Under the pieces are notes generated by a model that searched no databases, was not told the origin of the DNA, and was given only the letters and a program-made list of their open reading frames with translations. From SURF-21 sp964510515 (GTDB lineage Bacteria > Actinomycetota > Geothermincolia > Geothermincolales > RBG-13-55-18), in assembly GCA_964510515.1 (NCBI GenBank), contig CAZEAU010000002.1, positions 94,443 through 158,442 of the forward strand: a stretch of DNA of 64,000 nt, written 5' to 3'. How positions within the stretch are numbered: position 1 is the stretch's first letter; each line of letters starts with the position of its first letter. A program made the position numbers and the translations under genes. Shown in pieces: positions 49,527-60,900 of this stretch.

Positions 49527-51635
49527 ATGGCCCTGGAGAAGATACGCAAACGGGACGGCTCGGTGGTCCCCTTCGAGGTGGAGAAGATCGCCGCCGCCGT
49601 GCGCAAGGCCATGGAGGCCGCCGACGAGGGCGAGCCCTCCCGGGCCGGGGAGATGGCCGGAGAGGTCATGCACAAGCTCGCGGAGCGCTTCGTGCAGGAA
49701 GTGCCCACGGTGGAGGAAGTGCAGGACCTGGTGGAGGAGACGCTGGTCGCCTGGGGCCTTCCCCGCACCGCCAAATCCTACATCCTCTACCGCGAGCGGC
49801 GGGCGGAGATACGCCGCACCAAGGACTTCCTCGGGGTCAAGGACGAGCTCAAGCTCACCGTGAACGCCGTCAACGTGCTCAAGAAACGCTACCTGCTCAA
49901 GGACTTGCACGGCCAGGTGGCCGAGACCCCCGACAGCATGTTCCGGCGCGTGGCGGCGGCGGTGGCCCGTGCGGACCTGGCCTACGACCCCGGCGCGGAC
50001 ACCGCGGCCCTGGAGGAGGGTTTCTACCGCCTCATGGTCTCCCTGGACTTCCTGCCCAACTCCCCCACCCTGATGAACGCGGGCACGGACGTGGGGCAGC
50101 TCTCCGCCTGCTTCGTGCTCCCCGTGGACGACTCCATCCCCGGCATCTTCGACGCCGTGAAGAACATGGCACAGGTGCACAAGTCCGGCGGGGGCACCGG
50201 CTTTTCCTTCTCGCGCCTGCGCCCCCGCGGAGACGTGGTGAAATCGACCATGGGCATCGCCTCCGGCCCCCTCTCCTTCATGCGCATCTTCGACGTCACC
50301 ACCGAGGTCATCCGCCAGGGGGGGAGAAGGCGCGGCGCCAACATGGGCATCCTGCGCTGCGACCACCCCGACATCCTGGACTTCATCACCGCCAAGGACC
50401 AGGACGGCTTTCTCTCCAACTTCAACCTCTCGGTGGGCATCACCGACGAGTTCATGGAGGCCCTGGCCAAGGACGACGTCTATTTCCTGCGCAACCCGCG
50501 CAGCGGAGCCGTCACCGGCAGCCTGCACGCGCGCGACGCTTTCAACCTGGTGGTCACCCAGGCCTGGCGCACCGGCGACCCCGGGCTGCTCTTCATGGAC
50601 ACCATCAACCGCAAGAACCCCACGCCTCACCTGGGCGATCTTGAGTCCACCAACCCCTGCGGGGAGCAACCGCTGCTGCCCTGGGAGAGCTGCAACCTCG
50701 GCTCCATCAACCTCAAGAACATGGTCAAGGGCGGGCAGTGGGACCACGAGAAGCTCGCGCGCACCGTAAGCGCCGCCGTGCACTTCCTCGACAACGTCAT
50801 CGACATCAACCGCTGGCCCCTGCCGGAGACGGAGCGCATGACCCTGGGCAACCGCAAGATAGGCCTGGGGGTCATGGGCTTCGCGGACGCGCTGCTGCTC
50901 ATGGGCATCCCCTACGATTCCGAGGAGGGCCTGCGCGCGGCGAGCGAGGTCGCCTCCATCCTGGAGGAGGAATCGCACCTCGCCAGCGGCGAGCTGGCGG
51001 CGCAGCGGGGGGTCTTCCCCAACTACCGCGGCTCGATGTGGGAGAAGCGGGGCATGCCCATGCGCAACGCCACCACCGTGACCATCGCCCCCACCGGGAC
51101 CATCAGCATCATCGCGGGGTGCTCCTCGGGCATCGAGCCCCTCTTCGCCATCTCCTTCGTGCGCAACGTCATCGAGGGCACCAGACTCATGGAGATAAAC
51201 GCCGTCTTCGAGGAGACGGCGCAGAGGCTCGGCTTCTACAGCAACGAGCTCATGATGGACATAGCGCGCAGCGGCACCCTGCAGCATATCGAGGGCATCG
51301 ACGAGGACATCAAGCGCACCTTCGTCACCGCCTTCGACATCGCCCCCGAGTGGCATGTGCGCATGCAGGCCGCCTTCCAGGAGCACTGCGACAACGCCGT
51401 TTCCAAGACCATCAACTTCGCCTCCGACGCCTCCATCGACGACATCGAGGAGGCCTACCGCCTCGCCTACGACCTGGGCTGCAAGGGCATCACCGTTTAC
51501 CGCTACGGCAGCAAGCGGGAGCAGGTGCTCTACCTGGGGAGCGATTCCCTCATGCGCCTGCTGGAGAGGCCGGAATACACCATGGCCGAGGCGGAGTACG
51601 CAGGGGGATGCCCTACTCCCCTGTGCTTCTTCTGA
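49527..51635 (+). CDS. nrdJ: adenosylcobalamin-dependent (class II) ribonucleotide reductase
   Basis: A 702-residue reductase from ATG 49527 with GGAGG upstream. An N-terminal ATP-cone (KIRKRDGSVVPFEVEKI, about 1-90) gives allosteric control. Catalytic motifs are GQLSACFVLP (first redox Cys), ESTNPCGEQPLLPWESCNLGS (thiyl-radical Cys and Glu) and TIAPTGTISIIAGCSSGIEP. The C-terminal tail ends CPTPLC near the end, a redox pair with unusual CxxxxC spacing. It makes deoxynucleotides independently of oxygen, using B12. No NrdB-like radical subunit gene is nearby, as expected. Confidence 0.94.
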   Translation: MALEKIRKRDGSVVPFEVEKIAAAVRKAMEAADEGEPSRAGEMAGEVMHKLAERFVQEVPTVEEVQDLVEETLVAWGLPRTAKSYILYRERRAEIRRTKDFLGVKDELKLTVNAVNVLKKRYLLKDLHGQVAETPDSMFRRVAAAVARADLAYDPGADTAALEEGFYRLMVSLDFLPNSPTLMNAGTDVGQLSACFVLPVDDSIPGIFDAVKNMAQVHKSGGGTGFSFSRLRPRGDVVKSTMGIASGPLSFMRIFDVTTEVIRQGGRRRGANMGILRCDHPDILDFITAKDQDGFLSNFNLSVGITDEFMEALAKDDVYFLRNPRSGAVTGSLHARDAFNLVVTQAWRTGDPGLLFMDTINRKNPTPHLGDLESTNPCGEQPLLPWESCNLGSINLKNMVKGGQWDHEKLARTVSAAVHFLDNVIDINRWPLPETERMTLGNRKIGLGVMGFADALLLMGIPYDSEEGLRAASEVASILEEESHLASGELAAQRGVFPNYRGSMWEKRGMPMRNATTVTIAPTGTISIIAGCSSGIEPLFAISFVRNVIEGTRLMEINAVFEETAQRLGFYSNELMMDIARSGTLQHIEGIDEDIKRTFVTAFDIAPEWHVRMQAAFQEHCDNAVSKTINFASDASIDDIEEAYRLAYDLGCKGITVYRYGSKREQVLYLGSDSLMRLLERPEYTMAEAEYAGGCPTPLCFF

Positions 51636-51652
51636 GCCGGGGGTCAGGGAGG

Positions 51653-52504
51653 GTGCGGCTTCTCATCGCCTACTGCGGAGGCCCCATCCCCGCCAAGCGG
51701 GAGAACTTCACGGTGACCTTCGAGGATACCTTCGCGCAGCGCTTCCTGCGCCACATGGTCAACGACACCGACTACTGCGTCGGCTGCGGCGTGCTCTGCG
51801 ACCACTGCCGCGACACCTACGGCATCGACTTCTCCGGCAACATCGCCGACATCCTGCAGTTCCCCTCCGTCCTCCCCTACTACCTCGACGACCCCCTGGA
51901 GCTCATCGGGGACGAGCTGCCGCCCCACGACTTCACCGTGGTGGTCAACGTCCATCAGGAGATACTGCTCGCCATGCCGCAGGTGGCGGCGGCCGCGGGC
52001 TCGCGCGCCATCATCGCCCCCGCCGAGGGGCCACACTGGTTGAGCCGCTGGGTGAAGGGGCAGGTGAAGAAGGCCTGCCGCGAGCTGGGCATGGGCTGCG
52101 CATTCCCCAAGCCCTTCTGCGCCCTGACCCCGGGCATACACCCCGCCGTGGACGAGTTCATGGAGTACTTCCGCATCGGCTATCCCAAGATAGCCCTGGA
52201 GCTGGGCGACGGCTATATCCGGGACGCCAAGGTGCTGCGCAGCGCGCCCTGCGGGAACACCTACTACGTGGCCTTCAACCTCAAGGGCGCCCCCCTGGAC
52301 GCGGCGGTGGCGGAGGTGGTGGCGAAATACTGGCACAGCTTCCCCTGCGTGGCCTCCATGGAGATGGACCGCGAGCTGGGGGAGACCATCCTGCATATCG
52401 GGGGATTCATGCACTACCGCGCGGTGCAGGAGGCCCTGGCGGAGGTGGGGGTGAGGGTCGAGCTGCCCACCTCCCTGGCCATGGCGCGCGTATCCGCTAG
52501 ATAG
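51653..52504 (+). CDS. DUF166 family protein
   Basis: A 283-residue protein. GTG 51653 is chosen because the protein then opens VRLLIAYCGG; AGGGAGG abuts it, so ATG 51609, overlapping nrdJ, is an alternative. DUF166 (COG1810) features include NDTDYCVGCGVLCDHCRDTYG, PSVLPYYLDDP, PHDFTVVVNVHQE and PAEGPHWLSRWVKGQ. The Cys cluster CxxCxxxCxxC could bind a metal or Fe-S cluster. Some family members were once annotated as thymidylate synthase without proof. It lies 17 bases after nrdJ, so a role in nucleotide metabolism is possible. Confidence 0.82.
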   Translation: MRLLIAYCGGPIPAKRENFTVTFEDTFAQRFLRHMVNDTDYCVGCGVLCDHCRDTYGIDFSGNIADILQFPSVLPYYLDDPLELIGDELPPHDFTVVVNVHQEILLAMPQVAAAAGSRAIIAPAEGPHWLSRWVKGQVKKACRELGMGCAFPKPFCALTPGIHPAVDEFMEYFRIGYPKIALELGDGYIRDAKVLRSAPCGNTYYVAFNLKGAPLDAAVAEVVAKYWHSFPCVASMEMDRELGETILHIGGFMHYRAVQEALAEVGVRVELPTSLAMARVSAR

Positions 52505-52794
52505 CACGCCTTGTTCGCGCACGGGGAGACGGAGATGCCGCGCATGCACCCGCCGCGTCCAGCCGGTGGCCCATTCCCCCCCGCGCACGAGAAGCCGCGC
52601 TCTCCTGGCTCCGCAATTGTGCTTCGTGCCCCCTACTCCCCCCACGCACGGGGAGGCGGAGATGCCGCGAGCACGGCCTGCGTTCCACGCGCCTAAGGCG
52701 CGGCTCGCCCGCGGCGCAATGCGTCCCGCCTAAATAGGAGGCGCGCGCATACCGAAGTATAGTAACAGTGACGTAGAGGAAGCGAGGAATGCGC
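52505..52794. other. intergenic region with a 25-bp direct repeat
   Basis: No gene. A CGCACGGGGAGACGGAGATG-type segment at about 52517 recurs at about 52653 with one change. TATAGT at 52757-52762 may be the -10 of the response-regulator gene. Confidence 0.45.
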
Positions 52795-53484
52795 ATGGCC
52801 GAGAAGAAGATACTGGTCGTGGACGACGACCCCCATATCCGCCGCCTCATAGCGGAGCTCCTGGCCGCCGAGGGCTTTCAGGCGCTGGTGACCGGGGACG
52901 GCGAGGAGGCCCTGCGCGTTTTCCGCGAGGAGCACCCCGACCTCATGATACTGGACATCATCATGCCCAAGATGGACGGCATGGAGGTATGCCGCAGGCT
53001 GCGCGACGAGACCGCCGCTCCCATCGTCTTCCTCACCGCCAAGGACGATATCACCGACCTGGTGAGCGGCCTGGCCATCGGGGGCGACGACTACATCACC
53101 AAGCCCTTCAGGGGGGCCGAGCTCATCGCGCGCGTCAAGGCCGCCCTGCGCCGCACGGACATGGTACGGGACTCCACCGATAAGGAGGAGTACGTGTCCA
53201 TCGGCGGGCTGGAGATCGACCGCAAGCGGCGCGAGGTATCGCTCGACGGCAGGCCGGTGGACCTCACCCAGACCGAGTTCGACCTGCTGTGGCTGCTGGC
53301 GAGCCAGCGCGGCACCGTGTTCTCGCGCAAGGATATCGTCAAGGCGCTGTGGGGCTACGAGGACCCCGGCATCTCGCGCACCATAGACACGCATGTGGCC
53401 CGCCTGCGCAAGAAGATAGAGAGCGACTCCTCCAGCCCCATGTTCATCAAGACCGTGACCGGCGTGGGCTACAAGTTCTTCTGA
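52795..53484 (+). CDS. OmpR/PhoB-family response regulator (orphan)
   Basis: A 229-residue regulator from ATG 52795, seven bases after GAGG (ATG 52789 possible). The receiver has Asp54 in LMILDIIMP, Thr/Ala at LTAK and Lys103 in YITKPF. The C-terminal winged helix (FDLLWLLASQRGTVFSRKDIVKALWG, SRTIDTHVARLRKKI) is of PhoB type. No histidine kinase gene adjoins, so its signal partner is elsewhere. A GGGGTCAAGCCTTT repeat end follows the stop. Confidence 0.92.
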   Translation: MAEKKILVVDDDPHIRRLIAELLAAEGFQALVTGDGEEALRVFREEHPDLMILDIIMPKMDGMEVCRRLRDETAAPIVFLTAKDDITDLVSGLAIGGDDYITKPFRGAELIARVKAALRRTDMVRDSTDKEEYVSIGGLEIDRKRREVSLDGRPVDLTQTEFDLLWLLASQRGTVFSRKDIVKALWGYEDPGISRTIDTHVARLRKKIESDSSSPMFIKTVTGVGYKFF

Positions 53485-53486
53485 GG

Positions 53487-53500
53487 GGGGTCAAGCCTTT
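53487..53500. repeat. solo end of a GGGGTCA mini-element
   Basis: GGGGTCAAGCCTTT, identical to the left end of the element at 13008, lies just after the response-regulator stop. No partner end was found nearby; a short CTTT/AAAG inverted pair follows. Confidence 0.35.
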
Positions 53501-53536
53501 CAAAGCGTCGGGTATTTTGTTAGTATTTTTACGCAC

Positions 53537-53611
53537 GGGCGCTTAGCTCAGCGGGAGAGCGCTGCCTTCACACGGCAGAGGCCATGGGTTCAAATCCCTT
53601 AGCGCCCACCA
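53537..53611 (+). tRNA. tRNA-Val (CAC anticodon)
   Basis: A 75-base cloverleaf with encoded CCA. Acceptor GGGCGCT pairs with AGCGCCC; D-arm GCTC-AGCGGGA-GAGC; anticodon arm CTGCC-TTCACAC-GGCAG gives CAC for valine; T-arm CATGGG-TTCAAAT-CCC. Its final 15 bases recur at 63521-63535. Confidence 0.94.
53597..53611. other. att-like core at the 3' end of tRNA-Val
   Basis: The 15-base sequence CCTTAGCGCCCACCA at the tRNA end is duplicated exactly at 63521-63535. tRNA 3' ends are the classic target of site-specific integrases, so the pair may be attL/attR of an island. Confidence 0.45.
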
Positions 53612-53620
53612 AGCAAATAG

Positions 53621-53648
53621 AAGCCGGGCACCTGCCCGGCTTCCTTCG
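53621..53648 (+). terminator. hairpin terminator after tRNA-Val
   Basis: A perfect ten-base stem AAGCCGGGCA / TGCCCGGCTT with a two-base loop, starting nine bases after the CCA; only a weak T-rich tail follows. Confidence 0.65.
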
Positions 53649-54364
53649 CTTGGATGGTTTTAGAATCGGGCAGCAGGTGGGGGAATGTTTGCAAAGCTTC
53701 TATCCATTCGAGTCCAGCGAAGGCCAAGCCGTCTATTCAATCCGCTGCCTCTTGGGTTCGGCTGCGACGATCCTATATATCTATTGTTAGAAGAATACAC
53801 TAACCCCATAGACATACATGGATGTTGCTCCTATAATAAGCACATATTTGCATATAGGGTACAGCAGCATAAGATCTCCCTTCTGGCAAAGCGGGCCGGG
53901 GTATACTGCTCTATGAATCTGGGCGGGGAGAGAAAAGTAGCTTGTGCGGCCCGAAGGGGTCAGTATGGCAAAGGGTGGAATCGAAAGGGCCAGGTCGACT
54001 GCTGAAATATGGGGATTAAGTTCGTCGAGGGCACTGCACGAATGGCAGGTATGCTTTCGGCCATCATACCAAGCCATGTTGGCTTTTGGGCGGATTGCCG
54101 TGCTGCGCTTTCCCGCAAGAGGAAGGGCAAGCTAGCGATGCGAGGAGGGATGTGCACGGCTGTGCCGGGAGATATCGCGGCCGCGGGCGCACGCCTCATC
54201 GCCCCATTCCCGCCCCCCGCCTACAAAGCGCCCCCATTATCTTGCCTGCTCGGCAAGAACTCGCCTGCGGGTAAATGCATGCTGCCTGATGCCTGGCCCG
54301 TTCGCAAGGCACGGCACAAACGCCTGCTCATGGGCCAACAAGGAATGGAATAGAAGGAGGCGAG
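53649..54364. other. AT-richer region with no confident gene
   Basis: About 700 bases with clearly lower GC than the chromosome to the left, especially 53790-53900. Two open frames of about 106 and 114 codons exist (53685-54005 and 54009-54353), but their translations have erratic composition, no domain signature and no good SD. They are treated as decayed or non-coding sequence at the island's left end. Confidence 0.45.
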
Positions 54365-54862
54365 ATGAGAAATCTCAGAAGGCGGCGTAAGGTTACTGGA
54401 AAGAAGATGCTCGCAGCCATCACCGCATTTGCCCTCGCGCTCCTCTCCCTCTGCGTTATCTCATGCGGTTCGGAAAGCACAGAGGAGGCGGGCGGAGAAG
54501 CCGCAAGACCCCTCACGCAGGAGGAGAACGCCCAGTCCTTGGGACGCATCATGGGGCACAGGAATCAGCTGGAGGGCGAGCTTGACGAACCCGTCGATGT
54601 CGTCATATCGGGAGACATCATGTCCATGGCGGACGCGGGGGAGGAAAGCTGGCTGCTCATCAGGGTGGTGGCCTTCCGCCCGATGAGCGTTCCCCAGGAG
54701 GCCCTGCAGGCCGCGCCGGGGAGCGAGCTCGTGGTGAGGCTGAGGAAAACGGGTGAAGATGGCACGCTTTCAGCAGGCGATTCCGTGGAGATAAACGCGA
54801 GAGTGTCTAAAAGCCTGGAGGGGCCGGTGATCATAGGCAGGGCTTATAGGGTGATCAGGTGA
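54365..54862 (+). CDS. small secreted lipoprotein, unknown function
   Basis: A 165-residue lipoprotein from ATG 54365 with GAAGGAGG upstream. A basic N-terminus and hydrophobic stretch (LAAITAFALALLSL) lead to lipobox CVISC. The mature part is mostly beta-like (EPVDVVISGDIMSM, SWLLIRVVAFRPM, GSELVVRLRKTG, DSVEINARVS) and may be an OB-fold or single beta-barrel. I do not recognise a family. It precedes the giant repeat protein gene by 82 bases on the same strand, inside the putative island. Confidence 0.72.
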   Translation: MRNLRRRRKVTGKKMLAAITAFALALLSLCVISCGSESTEEAGGEAARPLTQEENAQSLGRIMGHRNQLEGELDEPVDVVISGDIMSMADAGEESWLLIRVVAFRPMSVPQEALQAAPGSELVVRLRKTGEDGTLSAGDSVEINARVSKSLEGPVIIGRAYRVIR

Positions 54863-54944
54863 GGAAAGACGCAAGACAGAGTCCTGCTATCTTCTTGGGA
54901 TGAAGGCCGCCGGCGGCAAGCGAGCGAATTCGGAGGTGTGCAAG

Positions 54945-57900
54945 ATGGCATGGCGCAACGGGGCATTGAGCTGGAGGACGAGGATTTTTCTTCTGACTGT
55001 GCTGCTCATATTCATGAGCGGTATGCTCCTGGGTTTATCTCCCCTGCTTGAGACGAAGGAGGCTTATGCCCAGTCAGGCTCCATCTCTGGCAGGGTCACC
55101 AGCGCCTCGGAGCCGGATGGAGTATTTGATGTAGGTGTCTACGTCTACGATGAGTATGGGTATTATGTCACCTATGGCTGGACAGACGAAGACGGCTACT
55201 ACGAGACTTGGGGAGACATCCCCACGGGCGACTACAAGGTGGAATTCGATCCTCCCTGGAACAGCGACTATATAACTCAATGGTACCAAGGCAAAGGGAG
55301 CTCCGGAGAGGCCGACACCGTTTCTGTGACAGCAGGAACCACCACAGGGGATATAGACGCCGTCCTCGAGGAGGGCGGTAAGATATCCGGGCGCGTCACC
55401 AGCGCCTCTGAGCCGGATGGAGTAGCTGGTGTCGAGGTCGATGTCTACGACTACGATGAGTATTCATGGATCACCAGTTGTCATACAGACGAAGACGGCT
55501 ACTACCAGACTCGGGGAGTCATGCCCACGGGCGACTACAAGGTGCGTTTCTCTTCTGGCAACTATCTGTCCCAATGGTACCGGAATAAAAATAGCTTCGA
55601 TACGGCCGACACCGTCCATGTGACAGCAGGAGCCACCACGAGTGGGATAGACGCCACTCTTGGGGTAGGCGGGAAGATAGCCGGGCGCGTCACCAGCGCC
55701 TCGGAGCCGGATGGAGTATTTGATGTAGGTGTCTATGTCTACGACGAGGATTGGGACTATGTCACCAATTGCCATACAGACGAAGACGGCTACTACGAGA
55801 CCCGGGGAGTCATGCCCACGGGCGATTACAAGGTGGAGTTCGATCCTTACGGCGGCGACTATCTGTCCCAATGGTACCGGGGCAAGGATAGCTTCGAGGT
55901 GGCCGACACCGTTTCTGTGACAGCAGGAGCCACCACGGGGGGGATAGACGCCATCCTCGAAGAAGGCGGGAAGATATCCGGGCGCGTCACCAGCGCCTCG
56001 GAGCCGGATGGAGTATTTGATGTAGGTGTCTATGTCTACGACGAGGATTGGGACTATGTCACCAATTGCCATACAGACGAAGACGGCTACTACGAGACCC
56101 GGGGAGTCATGCCCACGGGCGATTACAAGGTGGAGTTCGATCCTTACGGCGGCGACTATCTGTCCCAATGGTACCGGGGCAAGGATAGCTTCGAGGTGGC
56201 CGACACCGTTTCTGTGACAGCAGGAGCCACCACGAGTGGGATAGACGCCACTCTTGGGGTAGGCGGGAAGATAGCCGGGCGCGTCACCAGCGCCTCGGAG
56301 CCGGATGGAGTATTTGATGTAGGTGTCTATGTCTACGACGAGGATTGGGACTATGTCACCAATTGCCATACAGACGAAGACGGCTACTACGAGACCCGGG
56401 GAGTCATGCCCACGGGCGATTACAAGGTGGAGTTCGATCCTTACGGCGGCGACTATCTGTCCCAATGGTACCGGGGCAAGGATAGCTTCGAGGTGGCCGA
56501 CACCGTTTCTGTGACAGCAGGAGCCACCACGGGGGGGATAGACGCCATCCTCGAAGAAGGCGGGAAGATATCCGGGCGCGTCACCAGCGCTTCTGAGCCG
56601 GATGGAGTAGGTGATGTCAATGTCTCTGTCTACGACGAGGATGGGGGCCATGTCGCCAATTGCTATACATACGAAGACGGCTACTACGAGACTTGGAAAA
56701 ACATCCCTGCAGGCGACTACAAGGTGGAGTTCGATCCTCTCTGGAACAGCGACTATCTGTCCCAATGGTACCGGAATAAAAATAGCTTCGATACGGCCGA
56801 CACCGTCCATGTGACAGCAGGAGCCACCACGAGTGGGATAGACGCCACTCTTGGGGTAGGCGGGAAGATAGCCGGGCGCGTCACCAGCGCCTCGGAGCCG
56901 GATGGAGTATTTGATGTAGGTGTCTATGTCTACGACGAGGATTGGGACTATGTCACCAATTGCCATACAGACGAAGACGGCTACTACGAGACTTGGAAAA
57001 ACATCCCTGCGGGCGACTACAAGGTGGAGTTCGATCCTCCTTACGGCAGCGACTATGTGACCCAATGGTACCGGGGCAAAGGGAGCTTCGAGGGCGCCGA
57101 CATCGTAGCCGTGATTGATGGGGAGATCACCCAGAGTATCGATGCGCAGCTGCAGCTCAAGGGCTCCATCTCCGGGAAAGTCACGGGCGATATGCATCCG
57201 AAAGGCGTTCTAGGAGTGATGGTGACCGCTTACGACGCCGAGGACAACGCGTGCGGCAGCGACTGGACGGGTCAGGATGGGCGCTACCGAATTCCCCTGG
57301 AGCCGGGGCTCTACCGAGTCAGGTTCCATCCGTACTATGTTTCCGTCTACGGCGATATATGGTACGGCGGCAAGCCCGACTTCGATTCCGCCGACATAGT
57401 GGAAGTCCTCCCGGAGCTGGAGACTTCCGGCATAGACGCCTTCCTTATATCCGGCTCGATATCGGGGACCGTGGCCAGCTCCGATGAGCCGGATGGCGTA
57501 GCCAAGGTGGACATTTTGGTCTACGACGAGAACGGGGAATACGCGGGAAGCGCGGTGACTGCCGAAGACGGCTCCTATCGCGTCAAGGGCCTGCGCACGG
57601 GCGATTACTTCGCCTACGCATACCCCTGGTGGCCCAACGCCAACGATGGGAGAAGCTATGCTTTCGAGTGGCATGAGGACAAGGGGGCATTGGAGGATGC
57701 CGACCCCGTCGAGGTAGTGGTGGGGAATGATACGGCGGGCGTTGACTTCGAACTGGAGAGCGGCTCCATTTCGGGGAAGGTGACGGGCTGGGATGCCCCG
57801 GAAGGCCTTGAGGGCATCGATGTCTATGTGCACGATGCGCATTTCCACCTGGTGGGAACCGCGCTCACCGCCACGGGCGGAACCTATACCGTGAAGGGCA

Positions 57901-60900
57901 TACGCCCGGGCGACTACACGCTTTACTTCGACCCCAGCGCAATGCGCGAGAGCGGCGGCGGGGACTACACCGGCGAGTACTATAGCGACAAGGAGAGCTT
58001 CTTCGATGCCGATGCGGTTTCCGTGGCAGGCGAGGTCTCGGGCATAGATGCCGCGCTCGAGGCCGCCGGCTACATCTCCGGGACGGTTACCTCGGGAGGC
58101 TCCGCGGCGCCCGGGGTCTTCGTGCACGCCTACCGCGCGTCTGACCCCACCTTCTGGCTGGGATACGCGGAGACGGACGAGAGCGGAGAATACACCATAG
58201 GCAACCTTGCCCCTGGGGACTACCTGGTCTCCTTCAATCACGCCTCGGGACAGAACTACCGGGATGAATGGTATGACGATGCGCAAGACCCAGGCGCGGC
58301 AACCGCCATATCCCTCGTCCGCGGGGAAGGGGGCATAGATGGCATCGATGCCGACCTGGCAACGGGCGGCTCGGTCTCCGGCAGGGTTACGGGAAGCGAC
58401 GCCCCCGGCGGCCTGGAGGGCGTGCAGGTGCGCATCCTCGACAGCGACTACGCATTCATTGGCGGCACCCTGAGCGCTGCCGATGGCTCCTATGCGGTAG
58501 GGGGCCTGCCCGCAGGCGAATACTGCGTGGAGTTCTATACGGGCGACCCCGCGAGCGGCGCCGCTCTCAATTACCGCGGCGAGTTCTACAATGGTCAGGC
58601 AATTTGGGATGAGGCCGACCTGGTGTCAGTTGAGGCCGGCACGGACACGCCCCTTGAGGACGCGGTGCTCGAGCGCCTGGGCAGCATCTCCGGCCGCGTT
58701 ACCGCAAGCGGCAGCGTGGAGGGGGTCAGGGTGGTCCTCTATGACGGAAGCGGCTGGCAGCAGATGGGCAGTACCGTGATCGACGCCTGCGGCGAATTCC
58801 TCTTCGAGCGCCTGAAGGCGGGAGACTACACCCTCCACTTCGACCCCGCGAATGCGAACAAGGAGAACGCAACGGACTATTCCCCCGAGTGGTATGAAGA
58901 CAAGGCGAGCCCTGAGGCCGCCAGCGTCGTGACCATAGGGCCGGGCGAGGACGCGAGCGGCATAGATGCGGCGCTTGAGCGCAGGGGCCGCATCGCCGGC
59001 CGGGTTACGGGCGGCGACGCCTCGCAAGGAGTGCCAAACATAGTCATTGCAGCCGTAGACGATTCGGGGAACGATGTCAGCTGGGCAAGGACCGACAGCG
59101 AGGGATATTATGCCATGTCGCTGAAGCCCGGCACATATAAGGTGTACGCCGAACTCCTTCACGGTTATGACTGGTATGACATGTGGTATGAAGGTAAAAG
59201 CATGCCGGAGAGCGCGGACCCGGTTGTGGTGAGCGAGGGCAAGAGCGCGAAAGGCATAGATTTCCACATCTCGGGCATCGGGTCCATCTCCGGCAAGGTG
59301 ACGAGCGATAAGTATCCCGGCGGGCTCGCGGGAGCAAAAATCACAGCCTATCATGCCGGAGGCAAGTCGAGCTTCGCGTACACCTATGCTGACGAAGAAG
59401 GCAATTATCTGCTTGAGAACCTGCCGGCGGGAGATTACCATGTGTTTTTCTCAGACGAAGACTTTTTCGCCTGGCGCATAGGCAAGTGGTTCGACGGCAA
59501 AGCTGGTCGGAACGCGGCGGATATCGTATCGGTAAGCGAGGGAGCAACCGTGGAGGGCGTGGACGCCCACTTCTCTGGGGAGGTATCCATCTCCGGACGC
59601 GTCACGAGCGCTTTCGAGCCAGGCGGTGTGCCTGACATCGGGGTGTACATCTACAGCGAGGATGAGACCGATATCGCCTATTGCCGGACGGGCGCAGGAG
59701 GGTATTACGAGGTCGCAGGCGGCATCCCTGCCGGCGACTATAAGATAAGATTCTCTCCTCCCTGGGACAGCGACTATCTTTCCCAGTGGTATCAAGGCAA
59801 GGAGAGCTTCGAGGCTGCCGATACGGTGGCGGTGGCCCTGGGCGCGCCCGCGAGCAATATAGACGCCACGCTGGTCAAGGGCGGCTCCATAACCGGCAGG
59901 ATAACCGGCTATGAGCATCCCGGGGGCGTCACAAACTACGATATATACGCATACGATATGGACAACAATCGCATTTATCGCGAAACAACGGACGATAATG
60001 GCACCTACAGATTCACCAGGCTTCCCGCAGGCGAATACAAGGTGAAGTTTGCGGATTGGTATTACGATTGGTATTACGACTATATCCCCATCTGGTATGA
60101 CAACCAGCCGGATTCTGTATCCGCCGAAACGATAGTGGTACCTGCGGGCGAGGAGGTGCCGGGAATCGATGCGCATCTCCAAACATATGCCTCTATATCC
60201 GGGCGCGCCACCAGCTCCACGGAGCCCGGCGGCGTTGAGGGCGTGCATGTCTACGCATACGATGCAGATAACCCCGATAGCTGGATATCCTATGCGGTCA
60301 CGGGCTCTAGCGGAGCCTACAATTTGGGCAGGCTGCGTCCCGGCGATTACAAGGTGGCCTTCTCCCCCGTTTCCGGAATGAACTATGCCGAGGAATGGTA
60401 TGAAGGCCAGGCCGACTTCGCGAGCGCGACCACGATAACCCTTGCATCGGGCGAGGCGCGCGCGGACATAGACGCCGACCTCGGGGTAGGGGGCTCCATT
60501 AGCGGCAAGGTAGCCTCTAGAGTCACGCCTGGAGGTATAGGTGGCGTCGGGATCACCGCTTATACCCTGAACGGCGAGTATGCGCGAGCCTGCCACACCG
60601 AAGAGGACGGCACCTATTTCTTGGGCAGCCTTGCCACGGGAGAATACCTGGTATTCTTCGAGCCCGGAAGTCTTCCCTACAAGGGTAAGTGGTATGAAGA
60701 CAGCTACGACCGCGACTCTGCGAGCCCGGTAAAGGTGACCTTCGCCGAGGAAACGATAGGCATCGATTGCGAGCTTGGCGACGGTGGCTCTATCTCCGGC
60801 GTGGTCACGAGCGACTCAGAGCCGGGCGGAGTGGGCGGTATAGCGGTAAATGCCTATCGCGCGAATGATGCGCGGAGCTGGGCGGGCCGCGGAGTGAGTC

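Noticed and set aside
49335..51386. 683-codon open frame on the - strand
   Set aside because: Antisense shadow of nrdJ.
53685..54353. Two possible small genes after tRNA-Val
   Set aside because: No SD, no domain pattern, odd composition; treated as debris.
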